A DNA stretch of 64,000 nucleotides from CAZMXS01 sp964570325 (GCA_964570325.1 CAZMXS010000011.1:23289-87288), one strand, 5' to 3'; shown: positions 25,881 through 34,770, counted from the stretch's first letter. Program-made: numbers and translations. Notes: generated by a model from the sequence alone, not told the origin.

Positions 25881-26198
25881 ATGCACGGGCGCATAATCCG
25901 TCGTTGGGGAGTTTTTTGCCTTGCCCTGTTTATCCCAGCCGGCGCGACCGCGGCCAATATGCCGGTAATCGGCGCGTATTTTCTTGAGTGGGGCGTCTAC
26001 GACCGCAATTACCATGTCACCAATCTGCCGGCCGCCCGGCTCACCCGCATTTTTTACGCCTTTGCCCGGCCGGGTTATCATGCCTCGGAAAACCGCGGCG
26101 CGCTCGAACTGATGGATGCCTTTGCGGACATCGAAAAATGGCATTTCACGAATCTGCCCGGTTCCTGTGTGATTCACGGCTTGCGGATGATGCGGTGA
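25881..26198 (+). pseudogene. Truncated GH18 chitinase, N-terminal fragment
   Basis: The reading frame begins with a signal peptide (MHGRIIRRWGVFCLALFIPAGATAA) and continues NMPVIGAYFLEWGVYDRNYHVTNLPAARLTRIFYAFARPGYH. This is the first strand-helix block of glycoside hydrolase family 18 chitinases (V-x-G-Y-F-x-x-W-x-x-Y-x-R-x-Y). It keeps a later match, LMDAFADIEKW, then leaves the family pattern and stops about 105 residues in, long before the DxxDxDxE catalytic motif. The remaining ~300 residues are absent, and the stop abuts the stop of the convergent beta-barrel gene. The start at 25881 has GGGAG upstream; in-frame ATGs at 25851 and 25860 are alternatives. I read it as a degraded gene. 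Confidence 0.65.
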
Positions 26199-27185
26199 TC
26201 AAAACCGGATCGTCACGCTGGCGCCGGCGAGTGGGGTGGGGTCGGTCTTGGTCACTGAAATGTCGTTGCCGTCCGGGTCCATGACCTTGTATTCCTGCCA
26301 GGCAACGACGCCGGCGAAGACGCGCGCGTTGAAAGCGGGATGCGGCACATAGGCGCAACCGAACAGCAACGGCAACCGGCGGTCGGCGACCACCCCCGCG
26401 TTGATCGGCCCGGCGTCGTTCAGCCGGAATTCACGCCCCTCATAGCGGGCGGTGAAATCAAGGATCCATTGCTTGCGCGACCCCAGCTTGTAATCCGTGG
26501 TCATACCCTGCGCTGTGCGCAGGCCCCAGCGGTCGGTGATCTGCCACTCGATCCCAGGGATGGGGAACACGAGGGGGTTTTCTTCCAGGCGCTGGCGCGC
26601 GAAAAAGCCGATGTTCCAGGCAAAATTGGTGGTCAGTTGATTGCGCGCGCTGATAATGGCGCCGCAGGTGCGCGCATCGCCTTCATTGGCGCCCTGCTCG
26701 GCGGACCAAGTCAGGTCGGCGGCGAGCAGGGCCGACCAGGCCGGGCCGAGTGGGCGGCGGTAGTTGGCGGAGACACGCGACACGATCACGCGATCGAAGA
26801 GCTCCCGCAGTTCGCTGGCGGCCGGAATATCCTTGAAGTCGTAGCGGCTGAACTCCTGGTCCCAGGCGGCCGCGATGCTGTTGCTGCCGGGGAACATGAT
26901 CATCGAACCGGCGGAATAGCCGAAGCGCTCCGCGCCGGCCGCGCCGCCGCCGTTGACATGCGCGCGGTCCGATTGCTGGTAGGTGGCGGAGAGCGAAAAA
27001 TACGGCCGGTAATTCTTCAGCTTGTAGGTAGCTGTCGGCGGCCGGCGGCTGGCGCTTTCGATCTCGCGCGCGGCGCCAAGGTCCACGTCGGACGCCGCCG
27101 GTCGGGGTTGGGCGTGGCCGAGAACCCCGCTCCAGAGGGCCGTCAGCAGCCCGACCGCAATGGCGGCTTTGGGAAAGAAGCGCAT
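26199..27185 (-). CDS. Outer-membrane beta-barrel-like protein
   Basis: The 328-residue protein has a signal peptide (MRFFPKAAIAVGLLTALWSGVLGHA). It then shows alternating aromatic/polar beta strands throughout (RPYFSLSATYQQSDRAH, WILDFTARYEGREFRLND), ending in a beta-signal-like TPLAGASVTIRF with a terminal Phe. The central FPIPGIEWQITDRWGLR resembles the corresponding YPLGGVQWRIGREWELD of the protein at 50967, suggesting two members of one family, probably surface-located. The start at 27185 was chosen because the hydrophobic signal follows it; upstream sequence lacks one. The function is unknown. Confidence 0.7.
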   Translation of the reverse strand: MRFFPKAAIAVGLLTALWSGVLGHAQPRPAASDVDLGAAREIESASRRPPTATYKLKNYRPYFSLSATYQQSDRAHVNGGGAAGAERFGYSAGSMIMFPGSNSIAAAWDQEFSRYDFKDIPAASELRELFDRVIVSRVSANYRRPLGPAWSALLAADLTWSAEQGANEGDARTCGAIISARNQLTTNFAWNIGFFARQRLEENPLVFPIPGIEWQITDRWGLRTAQGMTTDYKLGSRKQWILDFTARYEGREFRLNDAGPINAGVVADRRLPLLFGCAYVPHPAFNARVFAGVVAWQEYKVMDPDGNDISVTKTDPTPLAGASVTIRF

Positions 27186-27390
27186 AAAAGCCGCATTTGT
27201 AGCGGGTCGGACCCGGCAAGGGAAGTTTATCTTTTTTCCGTGGAGTGCTTCGGGTGGCAGCAAGGGTGTCCCATCCCGGTGGAGTAAGGACGAGGTTGCG
27301 GTTGTGGAACTCGGGTCGGATGCCTGCGCTGGTGGGACGCGGGAATGCCCGCATGGCTTTCGTTCATTCGCGGGGGGAGCGGGTGGGCGT

Positions 27391-27870
27391 CTATTGCCGG
27401 GGTTCGAAGTCCAGCGGTACGACCAGTACGGGGCAGCGGGCCTTGCGCACCACTTTTTCCGTGACGTTGCCGAAGAAGACTTTTCCGACGGAACTGTGGC
27501 CCTGGCGCCCGATGATCAGCAGGTCCGCCCGCTGTTCCACGGCAAAATCCAGGATTTCCTGATGATCAATCCCGGCGCGAATCTCAGACTGGAATCGTAC
27601 GCCCGCCGGCACCCGCGCGGCGTATGTGTTTCGGATTTTTTCCTCCATGTCCTGGCGGGCCTTGTCCTCAACATTCTCCACCTCCTCGACATAGGTGCGC
27701 CAGAACTGGGCGCCCGGCTCGGGTACCACGTGCAGCAGGTAGAGCGTGCAATCCGGCGCGTGTCGGGCTTGTTCCAAGGCGAAGTCGAAGGCAAAATCGG
27801 CGTTCTCGGAAAAATCAGTGCAGAACAGGATGCGCCGGAACGGGCCGTAGGGTGGGGGAATGGGACTCAT
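27391..27870 (-). CDS. Universal stress protein (UspA family)
   Basis: The 159-residue single-domain UspA protein starts with RRILFCTDFSENADFAFDFALEQA. The C-terminal ATP-binding loop GRQGHSSVGKVFFGNVTEKVVRKARCPVLVVP has G-x2-G-x9-G-N, so nucleotide binding is likely. It lies 11 nt downstream of the TRAP transporter permease gene dctM, an arrangement common for TRAP operons (TeaD-type regulators). The protein may therefore bind ATP and modulate the transporter. That role is an inference from context. Confidence 0.9.
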   Translation of the reverse strand: MSPIPPPYGPFRRILFCTDFSENADFAFDFALEQARHAPDCTLYLLHVVPEPGAQFWRTYVEEVENVEDKARQDMEEKIRNTYAARVPAGVRFQSEIRAGIDHQEILDFAVEQRADLLIIGRQGHSSVGKVFFGNVTEKVVRKARCPVLVVPLDFEPRQ

Positions 27871-27881
27871 CGGGGTTCCTC

Positions 27882-29186
27882 CTATCGGTAAGCCAGGGAC
27901 GGCAGCCACAATGAAATTATCGGGAATGCCACCAGGATGGCCGCGGCCGCAACCAGGCAGACCAGGAAAGGGATGGCGCCCTTGAACACCGTCTGCAGTG
28001 GGAGGTCGCGCTCGATGCCGCTGACGACATACACATTCACGCCGACCGGCGGCGAGATGACGCCCATCTGGGTGACGACCACAATGATCACGCCGAACCA
28101 GATCGGATTGTAATGCAGGGCTTCGATCACGGGGAAGAAGATGGGCACGGTCAGCATGATCAGGCCCAGCGCATCCACGAAACAGCCGGCAACCAGATAG
28201 AAGACGATGATCAGCGCGATGATGGCCCAGGGCGGTAACGTGAGTCCGGTCAGCCACGCCGCCAACTCGTAGGGGATGCGGGTCACCGCCAGGAACCGGC
28301 TGAAGATCACGGCTCCGGCCACGATGATCATCACCATGCAGGAGGTCCGCGCGGTTTCGAAAAGCGATTGAGTCAACGCCTTCCAGGTGAGGCGCCGCTG
28401 GATCAGCGCAATCGCCAGACTGCCCGCCGCGCCCACGGCGGCGGCCTCGGTTGGGGTAAACAGTCCGATGAACATGCCGCCGATGATCACCACGAACAGC
28501 ACGATTGTCTCCACAACGCCGAGCAGGGAACGCCAGCGCATCGGCCAGGTGACTTGTTCCGCCGCAGGTCCCAGGCGCGGCCGCCACAGGCAGAGCAGGT
28601 AGATCGTCACACAAAACATCAGGGCGATCAGGATGCCGGGCAGGATGCCGGCGATGAACAGTTGGCCGATGGATTGCTGGGTCAGGATGCCGTAGACGAT
28701 GAATACCACGCTGGGCGGGATCAGCATGCCCAGGCTGCCGCCAGCGGCGACGGTCCCGCTGGCCAGTTCCATGTCGTAGCGGTAGCGCTTCATCTCCGGC
28801 AGGGCCACCGCCGCCATTGTCGCCGCCGTCGCGGGGCCGGATCCGCAGATCGCGCCGAAGCCCGCGCAGGCGCCCACCGTGGCCATGGCCAAACCGCCCC
28901 GGAACGGGCCCAGCCAACAATAGGCTGCCTGAAACAGGCGACGGCTGATGCCCGCATGAAAGGATACCTGTCCCATTAAAATGAACAGCGGGATGACGGT
29001 GAGGCTGTAGGACGAGAACGTGTCGAACAGATCCACGGTCATCATGCTCAACGCCGCCGGCGTGTTGACCACCAGTGCGAACCCGAGCACGCCCGCGATG
29101 GCCATGACGAAGGCCACCGGCATGCTGCACATAAGCAGCAGCAACAGCAGGCCGCACCCCGCCAGGCCCAGTTGCACCGGCGTCAT
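27882..29186 (-). CDS. dctM: TRAP transporter large permease
   Basis: The 434-residue DctM protein has about 12 helices. Family motifs are FSSYSLTVIPLFILMG, the substrate/Na+ region GPFRGGLAMATVGACAGFGAICGSGPATAATM, and VAAGGSLGMLIPPSVVFIVYG. It couples Na+ to substrate import using the periplasmic DctP protein. It overlaps the small permease dctQ by 4 nt. The substrate, usually a C4-dicarboxylate, sialic acid or sugar acid, is not set by the permease sequence. Confidence 0.95.
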   Translation of the reverse strand: MTPVQLGLAGCGLLLLLLMCSMPVAFVMAIAGVLGFALVVNTPAALSMMTVDLFDTFSSYSLTVIPLFILMGQVSFHAGISRRLFQAAYCWLGPFRGGLAMATVGACAGFGAICGSGPATAATMAAVALPEMKRYRYDMELASGTVAAGGSLGMLIPPSVVFIVYGILTQQSIGQLFIAGILPGILIALMFCVTIYLLCLWRPRLGPAAEQVTWPMRWRSLLGVVETIVLFVVIIGGMFIGLFTPTEAAAVGAAGSLAIALIQRRLTWKALTQSLFETARTSCMVMIIVAGAVIFSRFLAVTRIPYELAAWLTGLTLPPWAIIALIIVFYLVAGCFVDALGLIMLTVPIFFPVIEALHYNPIWFGVIIVVVTQMGVISPPVGVNVYVVSGIERDLPLQTVFKGAIPFLVCLVAAAAILVAFPIISLWLPSLAYR

Positions 29187-29692
29187 GGCGCCATGAACAC
29201 CTTTCGCGGATGGATCAAATGCTGTACGACCACCAGAGCAGATACGGCGCAACCGAACGCCATGACGTACGCCGCCCAGAAAACCGGCACTTTCAACGTC
29301 GGCATGAGTTCCCCGCTGGCTCGGAGGTTGATCCCGTACCGCACGGCCTGGTAGGCCAGCAGGCTCAGCAGCGCAATCATCAGCGCGCGCATTACCGAAT
29401 CCACCACGATCCGCGCCGTGGGCGGCAGCTTGTTGAAAAAGAATTCCACCGCCACGTGGCCTTTGACTGCGGTGGTGTAGGGCAGCGCGCAGGAAAGGAT
29501 AATCAAGCTCAACAGGCGAACGATGTCATAACTGCCCTGGAGCGGCCGCCCGCCCGCCCGCAAGACCACGTCGGCGCAGGTAACCAGCATCATGGCCAGC
29601 GTGCCCGCGCCGGCCAGCAAGGCCATCCCCAGTACCAGCCGGCGCAGCCACCGCTGCCAGGGAGTGGCCCGGGATGAAGCAGTCGGGCTCAT
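29183..29692 (-). CDS. dctQ: TRAP transporter small permease
   Basis: The 169-residue DctQ protein has four predicted helices and the family pattern ALLAGAGTLAMMLVTCADVVLRAGGRPLQGSYDIVRLLSLIILSCALPYTTAVKGHV. It forms the inner-membrane complex with DctM. It begins 18 nt after the dctP stop and overlaps dctM by 4 nt. Confidence 0.93.
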   Translation of the reverse strand: MSPTASSRATPWQRWLRRLVLGMALLAGAGTLAMMLVTCADVVLRAGGRPLQGSYDIVRLLSLIILSCALPYTTAVKGHVAVEFFFNKLPPTARIVVDSVMRALMIALLSLLAYQAVRYGINLRASGELMPTLKVPVFWAAYVMAFGCAVSALVVVQHLIHPRKVFMAP

Positions 29693-29710
29693 GCGGGGCG
29701 CGCCCGGCGC

Positions 29711-30799
29711 TTAACGGCCGGCGCCGGCGATCCGGGCCTGGAGATCTTTCAAAAAATCGCCGCCGGGCAGTCCTTTGTCCGCGGTTGCCTTGACGTATTC
29801 ATCCAGGATGGGCGTCACCGCCGCTTTCCAGCGAGCCAGCTCTTCTGGCGCCAGCGGGATGGTGTTGTGCCCGAGTTGTTTGACGAATTCCGCGCCTTCC
29901 TGGTCTGCCTGGTTCCAAGCCGCGCCGTGCTTGTCCACCCACTCATCGCTGACCCGAGTGATGGTCTGGCGGATATCTTCCGGCAGGCTGTTCCATTTAT
30001 CCTTGTTCATGATCACGAACATGGCTGTCGTGTAGCCGATGCCGGATGAATCGGTCACGGAATCAATCACTTCGCCTTGTTTCCAGCCCTTCAGGGTTTC
30101 GATCGGGCAGAACGTGGCATCCACAACGCCTTTCTGCAGGGCCTCGTACGTCTCCGGCTGGCTCATGGCCACCGGCGTACCGCCGAGTTTTTCCACGATC
30201 TTGGCCGAAAGCCCGGTGGCGCGCACCTTCAGGCCGCGCATATCATCCAGCGAACGCACCGGCTTGCGGGACGCGAGGATACCGGGTCCATGCGCATGGA
30301 TGTACAGCACGTGCACATTTTCCGTTTCGCGGGGCGCATACTTGCGCACCATGTCCGTGGCGATCCGGGAGGCCGCCAGCCCGTCCGGGTAACCAAGCGG
30401 CAGGTCCAGCCCCTCCAGCAACGGGAACCGGCCGGGCGTATAGGCGAAGCAGCTCATGCCCAAGTCGGAAACACCGTTGACCACGCCGTCATAACACTGC
30501 GGCGCCTTGGTCAGCGAGCCGCCGGGATAGGTTGTGATCCGTACACGGCCGCCGGTGCGTTTCTCCACTTCCCGGGCCCATTCCTCGGCGGTCTTGCACT
30601 GGATGTGGGAAGGCGGGAAGAAAATGCTGTAGGAAAGCTCGATCGGTTTTGGCGCGGGCGCTGCGGCGGGCGCCGCCGCCGTCGGCGCCGCGGTGCTCGG
30701 CGCTGAAGCGGCCGGCTGGGACTTTCCGCAACCCACCGCCAGCAGAATGCCGATGGCCCAACCCATTACACCCCCAACATTCCATGTCATTTTTCTCAT
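29711..30799 (-). CDS. dctP: TRAP transporter solute-binding lipoprotein
   Basis: The 362-residue DctP-type protein has a lipoprotein signal (LLAVGC, Cys24) and an Ala/Pro linker, so it is tethered to the membrane. The binding fold carries WAREVEKRTGGRVRITTYPGGSL and DDMRGLKVRATGLSAKIVEKLGGTPVAMSQPETYEALQKGVVDA. This contains the R of the RxT/SxL motif that salt-bridges a substrate carboxylate, pointing to an organic acid ligand. The start at 30799 follows AAGGGGTAG. It is the first gene of dctP-dctQ-dctM-usp. Confidence 0.93.
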   Translation of the reverse strand: MRKMTWNVGGVMGWAIGILLAVGCGKSQPAASAPSTAAPTAAAPAAAPAPKPIELSYSIFFPPSHIQCKTAEEWAREVEKRTGGRVRITTYPGGSLTKAPQCYDGVVNGVSDLGMSCFAYTPGRFPLLEGLDLPLGYPDGLAASRIATDMVRKYAPRETENVHVLYIHAHGPGILASRKPVRSLDDMRGLKVRATGLSAKIVEKLGGTPVAMSQPETYEALQKGVVDATFCPIETLKGWKQGEVIDSVTDSSGIGYTTAMFVIMNKDKWNSLPEDIRQTITRVSDEWVDKHGAAWNQADQEGAEFVKQLGHNTIPLAPEELARWKAAVTPILDEYVKATADKGLPGGDFLKDLQARIAGAGR

Positions 30800-30860
30800 G
30801 ATGCTACCCCTTGTTGGCGACCTCGCTGATCTCAAACACAGCCTTAAATACAGAACCGTT

Positions 30861-30889
30861 ACTATAGCGGGCGTTCGTCCCGGAGACAA
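30861..30889 (-). promoter_or_regulatory. Promoter of the TRAP transporter operon
   Basis: On the minus strand, TTGTCT (30889..30884) and TATAGT (30866..30861) are separated by 17 nt, about 62 nt before the dctP start. The TATAGT hexamer matches the consensus at five of six positions. Confidence 0.55.
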
Positions 30890-30965
30890 GCCCAAGGCAT
30901 AAAAAGTCGCGCGCTTTTTTTGAGCGGCGCGGCCACGGGTAGGGCGCCAGACGCGGGCAAAAGAA

Positions 30966-33248
30966 TTACGGATGCACCAAAGCGCGGGCGGTGCGCAGCA
31001 GTTCGGGCATGGCGACCGGCTTTTTGAGCAGCGCATCGGCCTCGCATGCTCCGGCGCCCGCTGCGGGCAGATCTGTGGTCAGGCCGCTGATGACGACGAT
31101 GGGCACCCGCGGCGCGATGCGCCGCAGCAACGGGATCGTGTCCCGGCCGCCCATCCGCGGCATGAGCAGATCCATGATGACCAGGCGGATGCGCGCCTGG
31201 TTCTGCTTGAACACCTGGACCGCTTCGACTCCATCCACCGCCGTCAGCACCTGGTAGTTGTGCCGCACCAGGATCTGGGCGAGCGTATGCCGCACCGAGT
31301 CCTCGTCATCCACGATCAGGACCGTCTCGCCGTCGCCTCGCGGCAGTTGCTCTGCATCGGCAGCCGGACCGGTTTCTCCCGCGCGCGCCGGCAGGTAGAT
31401 GCGGAACTGGGTGCCGATCCCGACCTGGCTGTTGACCTGGATAATGCCGTTGTGCTGGCGGATGATGCCGATGACGGTGGAGAGGCCTAGGCCGGTTCCC
31501 TTGCCGGGGGCCTTGGTGGTGAAGAAGGGATCGAAGATACGCTCGATGACGTCCGGTGGGATGCCCGCGCCGGTGGCGGCCACCAGCAACACGATATGGG
31601 ACCCCGGTTTCAGACCCGGCGCGCGTGCGGCGGCTTCCGCATCCAATGTGAGATTTTCAGCGACCAGCGTCAGTTGCCCGCCACTGGGCATCGCATCGCG
31701 CGCATTGAGGCAAAGGTTCATCAACACCTGGTGCAACTGGGTGGCATCGCCCTCCACGGTCCACAGGTCGTCGGGGATGCTGGCCTCGATCGTAATCTCG
31801 CGCGGGAAGGTGCCGGCCAGCAATTGGACGACTTCCTTGACCAGCGGCGCCAGACAGACCGGTCCCTTGGCGCCGGGCACGCCGCGGGCAAAAGTCAGAA
31901 TTTGTTTGATGATGTCCGCGGCGCGGTTGATGCCGGACTCAGCCGAGTCGAGCAGATTGCGTAACTCGGCGCTCTGGACTTCTTCGCGCAGGGCCGGCAG
32001 CAGCATCATGATCGGGGCGAGGATATTATTCAGGTCGTGCGCGATGCCGCTCGCCATGGTGCCGACGCTTTCCATCCGCTGGGCGCGCAGATATTGGTTT
32101 TCAAGGTGCTTTTGCTCGGTGATGTCGGTGTTGATGATCAGGATAGATTCCGGTTGCCCGTGGGGATCCCGCACCAGCGTCCAACGGCTGGCGACCAGCA
32201 ATTCCTTGCCGGTGCGCGTCACATGGCGCATCTCGCCGCTCCACTCGCCGAACTCCAGCAGGTGCCGGCGGGCGGCCGCGAGCGGGCCGGCGTCGCGATA
32301 GAGCAGTTCGGCGGCCGGGCGGCCGAGCGCCTCCGCCGCGGTCCAGCCGTAAATGCGCTCGGCGCTCTTATTCCAGAAGAGCACGCGGTCCTGCAGGTCG
32401 CGGACAATGATCGCATCGTGCGCGAGGTCCAGCAGTCGGGCCTGGGAGCGGATGCGCTCCGCCGCCCGGCGCTGCTCGGTGGTGTCGCGGATGATATGAA
32501 CGGCCGCAGTCAGGGCGCCGTCCGGGGCGAAGAGCGGGTCGGTGGACACTTCCAGCCAACGGTCCGCGATCCGCAATTCCGACACCTCGCGCTGGCGCGT
32601 GGAAAGCATGCGGATGAAGGGACATTCGGTAATGAATGTGCCTCGGCCATGCACCAGCTCATGACATTTGCGTCCAATAATGTGTTCGCGCGGCTGTTCG
32701 ATGAACCGGCACATGGCCTCATTGCACTGCAGAATCGTACCGTGGTGATCAAGCAGGCTGATGCCGTCGCCGATGGCGTTGAAGGTCCGGTCCCAGTGCG
32801 CGGCGGCTTCCCGCAAGCGCTGCTCGCCGCGCGCGCGGTCGGAGAGGTCACGGGCGGCGTACAGGATGGCCGGCTGTCCTTCCAGGTTGAGGACGCGGCA
32901 GTTGACCTCCACTGGAATTCGAGACCCATCGCGACGGCGGTGTTCCGCTTCGAAAACCAGTCGCCCGGACCGCCGCAGCCGGTCCAACCGGGCGGCACCC
33001 GGATCGCCCTCGGCGCCATCAATGTCCAGGACGCGCAGTTGCAGCAGTTCCCAGCGTTCGTACTGCAGGCTCTCGCAGGCGGCCGGGTTGGCCTCAAGAA
33101 TTCGACCGTCGAGGTCGAGAATCAGAATCGCGTCGTCGGTGCTGTCGAACAACAGCCGATGCAGGCTTTCCGGCAGACGCGGAGCGGGAACCGGCGCGCG
33201 CGGGCTGACGGAAGTTTGGCCGCTCACGGTGGTCCTGATATTCGCCAT
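30966..33248 (-). CDS. Soluble hybrid sensor histidine kinase, three PAS domains
   Basis: The protein is 760 residues and has no TM segment, so it is cytoplasmic. Three PAS-like domains lie at residues ~30-145, ~150-260 and ~270-380. The dimerisation/phosphoacceptor motif GIAHDLNNIL has H404, as in the HisKA class with H-D-L-N-N. The ATPase domain has the N-box NLCLNARDAM (~511-520) and the G2 box GKGTGLGLS. A C-terminal receiver has D693 (IMDLLMP). The G1 box reads V-A-A-T-G-A-G instead of V-x-D-T-G-x-G, so the adenine-contacting Asp is replaced by Ala558. No response-regulator gene is adjacent. The start at 33248 (MANIRTT) is preferred to a TTG at 33260. Confidence 0.9.
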   Translation of the reverse strand: MANIRTTVSGQTSVSPRAPVPAPRLPESLHRLLFDSTDDAILILDLDGRILEANPAACESLQYERWELLQLRVLDIDGAEGDPGAARLDRLRRSGRLVFEAEHRRRDGSRIPVEVNCRVLNLEGQPAILYAARDLSDRARGEQRLREAAAHWDRTFNAIGDGISLLDHHGTILQCNEAMCRFIEQPREHIIGRKCHELVHGRGTFITECPFIRMLSTRQREVSELRIADRWLEVSTDPLFAPDGALTAAVHIIRDTTEQRRAAERIRSQARLLDLAHDAIIVRDLQDRVLFWNKSAERIYGWTAAEALGRPAAELLYRDAGPLAAARRHLLEFGEWSGEMRHVTRTGKELLVASRWTLVRDPHGQPESILIINTDITEQKHLENQYLRAQRMESVGTMASGIAHDLNNILAPIMMLLPALREEVQSAELRNLLDSAESGINRAADIIKQILTFARGVPGAKGPVCLAPLVKEVVQLLAGTFPREITIEASIPDDLWTVEGDATQLHQVLMNLCLNARDAMPSGGQLTLVAENLTLDAEAAARAPGLKPGSHIVLLVAATGAGIPPDVIERIFDPFFTTKAPGKGTGLGLSTVIGIIRQHNGIIQVNSQVGIGTQFRIYLPARAGETGPAADAEQLPRGDGETVLIVDDEDSVRHTLAQILVRHNYQVLTAVDGVEAVQVFKQNQARIRLVIMDLLMPRMGGRDTIPLLRRIAPRVPIVVISGLTTDLPAAGAGACEADALLKKPVAMPELLRTARALVHP

Positions 33249-33401
33249 GTGGTTATCCAACCCGGATTCATAGTAAGGGGCAGCCGGTTAATTGTTAAGT
33301 CAAGAGTGACGGCATTCGATCCGGTGAGTGACTTATCAGGTTCAATGGAGCGCGGGTATCCTGACCCCGCTTCCCACAACTACAGACTCACCCTTATTTC
33401 T

Positions 33402-33448
33402 CACGGGCGCGTTGCCCGTGTCCCCACTGAAGCGTCCCCTGGGGACGC
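33402..33448. repeat. Two adjacent stem-loops after the Rrf2-like gene
   Basis: CACGGGC-gcgtt-GCCCGTG (33402-33420, 7-bp stem) is followed by GCGTCCCC-t-GGGGACGC (33432-33448, 8-bp stem). Both are perfect. They lie just beyond the stop of the Rrf2-like gene on its 3' side and may end its transcript or protect it, though no T-run follows on the minus strand. Confidence 0.45.
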
Positions 33449-33460
33449 GGTGAGTGTTTT

Positions 33461-33862
33461 TCAAACCAGGTCGGCCAGTTTCAATTGCTCGAGCCGACGG
33501 GCGGTAAAATCCCGAATCTCTTTGAGCACCCGGAGCAGTTTTTGCTCCTTTTCAAGCGGTGTGTGCAGGAAGAAGTAGGTGCTGACGGAGGGGGTGGCCG
33601 CCAGCGGGCCGTCCAGCAGGCGGATGATCCGGGCTATGCTAATTACGTGGGCCGGTCGGGCAAGCGCGTAACCACCGCCGACGCCGCGTCGGGTTTTAAG
33701 CAGATGCGCCCGCTGGAGTGTGATGAACAATTGTTGGAGGTACTTGCGGGGAATATCGCAGCGCGCGGAAATTTCATTAAGCCGGATGAATCCGCGGTCG
33801 GCCTGACGCGCCAGATAGATCAGCGCCAGCAGGGAATACTCGCTTTTAGTGGTCAGTCTCAT
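33461..33862 (-). CDS. Rrf2-family transcriptional regulator
   Basis: The 133-residue winged-helix protein opens MRLTTKSEYSLLALIYLARQ, with the recognition region LNEISARCDIPRKYLQQLFITLQRAHLLKTRRGVGGGYALAR, typical of Rrf2 (IscR/NsrR-like). The cluster-binding triple-Cys loop of IscR/NsrR (usually after residue ~90) is absent; only one Cys remains, in ARCDIP, so it is not expected to hold a conventional [2Fe-2S] or [4Fe-4S] cluster. It may respond to another signal. The start at 33862 removes a five-residue extension. Targets are unknown. Confidence 0.88.
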   Translation of the reverse strand: MRLTTKSEYSLLALIYLARQADRGFIRLNEISARCDIPRKYLQQLFITLQRAHLLKTRRGVGGGYALARPAHVISIARIIRLLDGPLAATPSVSTYFFLHTPLEKEQKLLRVLKEIRDFTARRLEQLKLADLV

Positions 33863-33926
33863 GCGCGCGAGTGACAATTAGAGCGTGCGCCGCCACCTGT
33901 CAAACGGTGAATTGGGCCCTCGAGCC

Positions 33927-33978
33927 GTACCTGCGAGCGTAAGCGAATGGACTGCCACTCGCTCACGCTCGTGGGTAC
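33927..33978. repeat. Long imperfect inverted repeat
   Basis: Arms of 20 nt (33927-33946 and 33959-33978) around a 12-nt loop pair with two G-U wobbles and a single mismatch when read as RNA. The element sits in the 149-nt space between the Rrf2-like gene and the OB-fold gene. There is no T-run, so a REP/palindromic repeat or an RNA structure is more likely than a factor-independent terminator. Confidence 0.55.
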
Positions 33979-34011
33979 AAGGGGGCGGACGGCTTGGCGG
34001 TCGTTCCCACC

Positions 34012-34770
34012 TTATGGCAATGGCGCGGGTGCGGTCACTGTGATGGCCCCCGCATTCTTGGGCACGATTTCCAGTTGGCCCTTGTAATCCTCGATCCGGC
34101 CGGCGACTGTGATTGTCGCGCCGGCCGCCAGGCTGGCGCGGTCGGCTGGCGGTACCTGCCGGTCCCAGAGTACCAGCAGGATCGAGCCGGTTTCATCCGT
34201 GAGCGGGAATTTGACTCCGCCCTTGATATTTTCCGGTTGGCCAAGTTTTCCGGTGACGGTGCAAGTCTGCCGCGCCATGGCCGCTGTGACGGCGTTGATT
34301 TTCAAAGGTTTTGCGGCGGGCGTCGTCGGCATTACGCCGGCCGGTGCCGCGGCGGCGCCGCCGCCCTCCAGGACGCGGAAGCGGCTGGAATTATTAACTT
34401 TGATCTGAATCTGGTCCTTGTAAACATCCACCGTACCCTCAACTTCGACCAGCGCGCCAACCGTCGGTTTTACCGTCAGATTTTCCGCAACGGCCGCCCA
34501 GTACACCACCGTGACCTTGCTGCCGCCGTCTTCCAGCACGGCATTGTAGGGCGCTTTGGAGCCCGGGCGCGGCTCATTGATCGCGGCGACCCGGCCGGTC
34601 AATTTTACTGGCTGTCCCGCCATGGCGGCGGTGACCTCAGCGACTTTGAGCGTCTGGGCTTCGACCCCGCGATTGGCGGGTGGCCAGGCGGCAGCCGGTT
34701 GGGCCAAAACCACAGCAAACAAGATAACGGCGCAACAGCCTGCAATCCGGGAGAGCGGCAGAGGATGCAT
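34012..34770 (-). CDS. Secreted protein with two OB-fold-like repeats
   Basis: The 252-residue protein has a signal peptide (MHPLPLSRIAGCCAVILFAVVLAQPAAA). Two internal repeats each start KVAEVTAAMAGQPVKLTGRV (residues ~42-61) and KINAVTAAMARQTCTVTGKL (~158-177). They are followed by strands ending in VEGTVDVYKDQIQIKVNN and VAGRIEDYKGQLEIVPKN. The spacing fits two tandem OB-fold (YdeI/BOF-like or nucleic-acid-binding OB) domains joined by an Ala/Pro linker. Periplasmic location is inferred. The ligand is unknown; the family sense comes from the G-R/T-I-x-x-Y-K-G/D-Q-x-x-I pattern only. Confidence 0.75.
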   Translation of the reverse strand: MHPLPLSRIAGCCAVILFAVVLAQPAAAWPPANRGVEAQTLKVAEVTAAMAGQPVKLTGRVAAINEPRPGSKAPYNAVLEDGGSKVTVVYWAAVAENLTVKPTVGALVEVEGTVDVYKDQIQIKVNNSSRFRVLEGGGAAAAPAGVMPTTPAAKPLKINAVTAAMARQTCTVTGKLGQPENIKGGVKFPLTDETGSILLVLWDRQVPPADRASLAAGATITVAGRIEDYKGQLEIVPKNAGAITVTAPAPLP

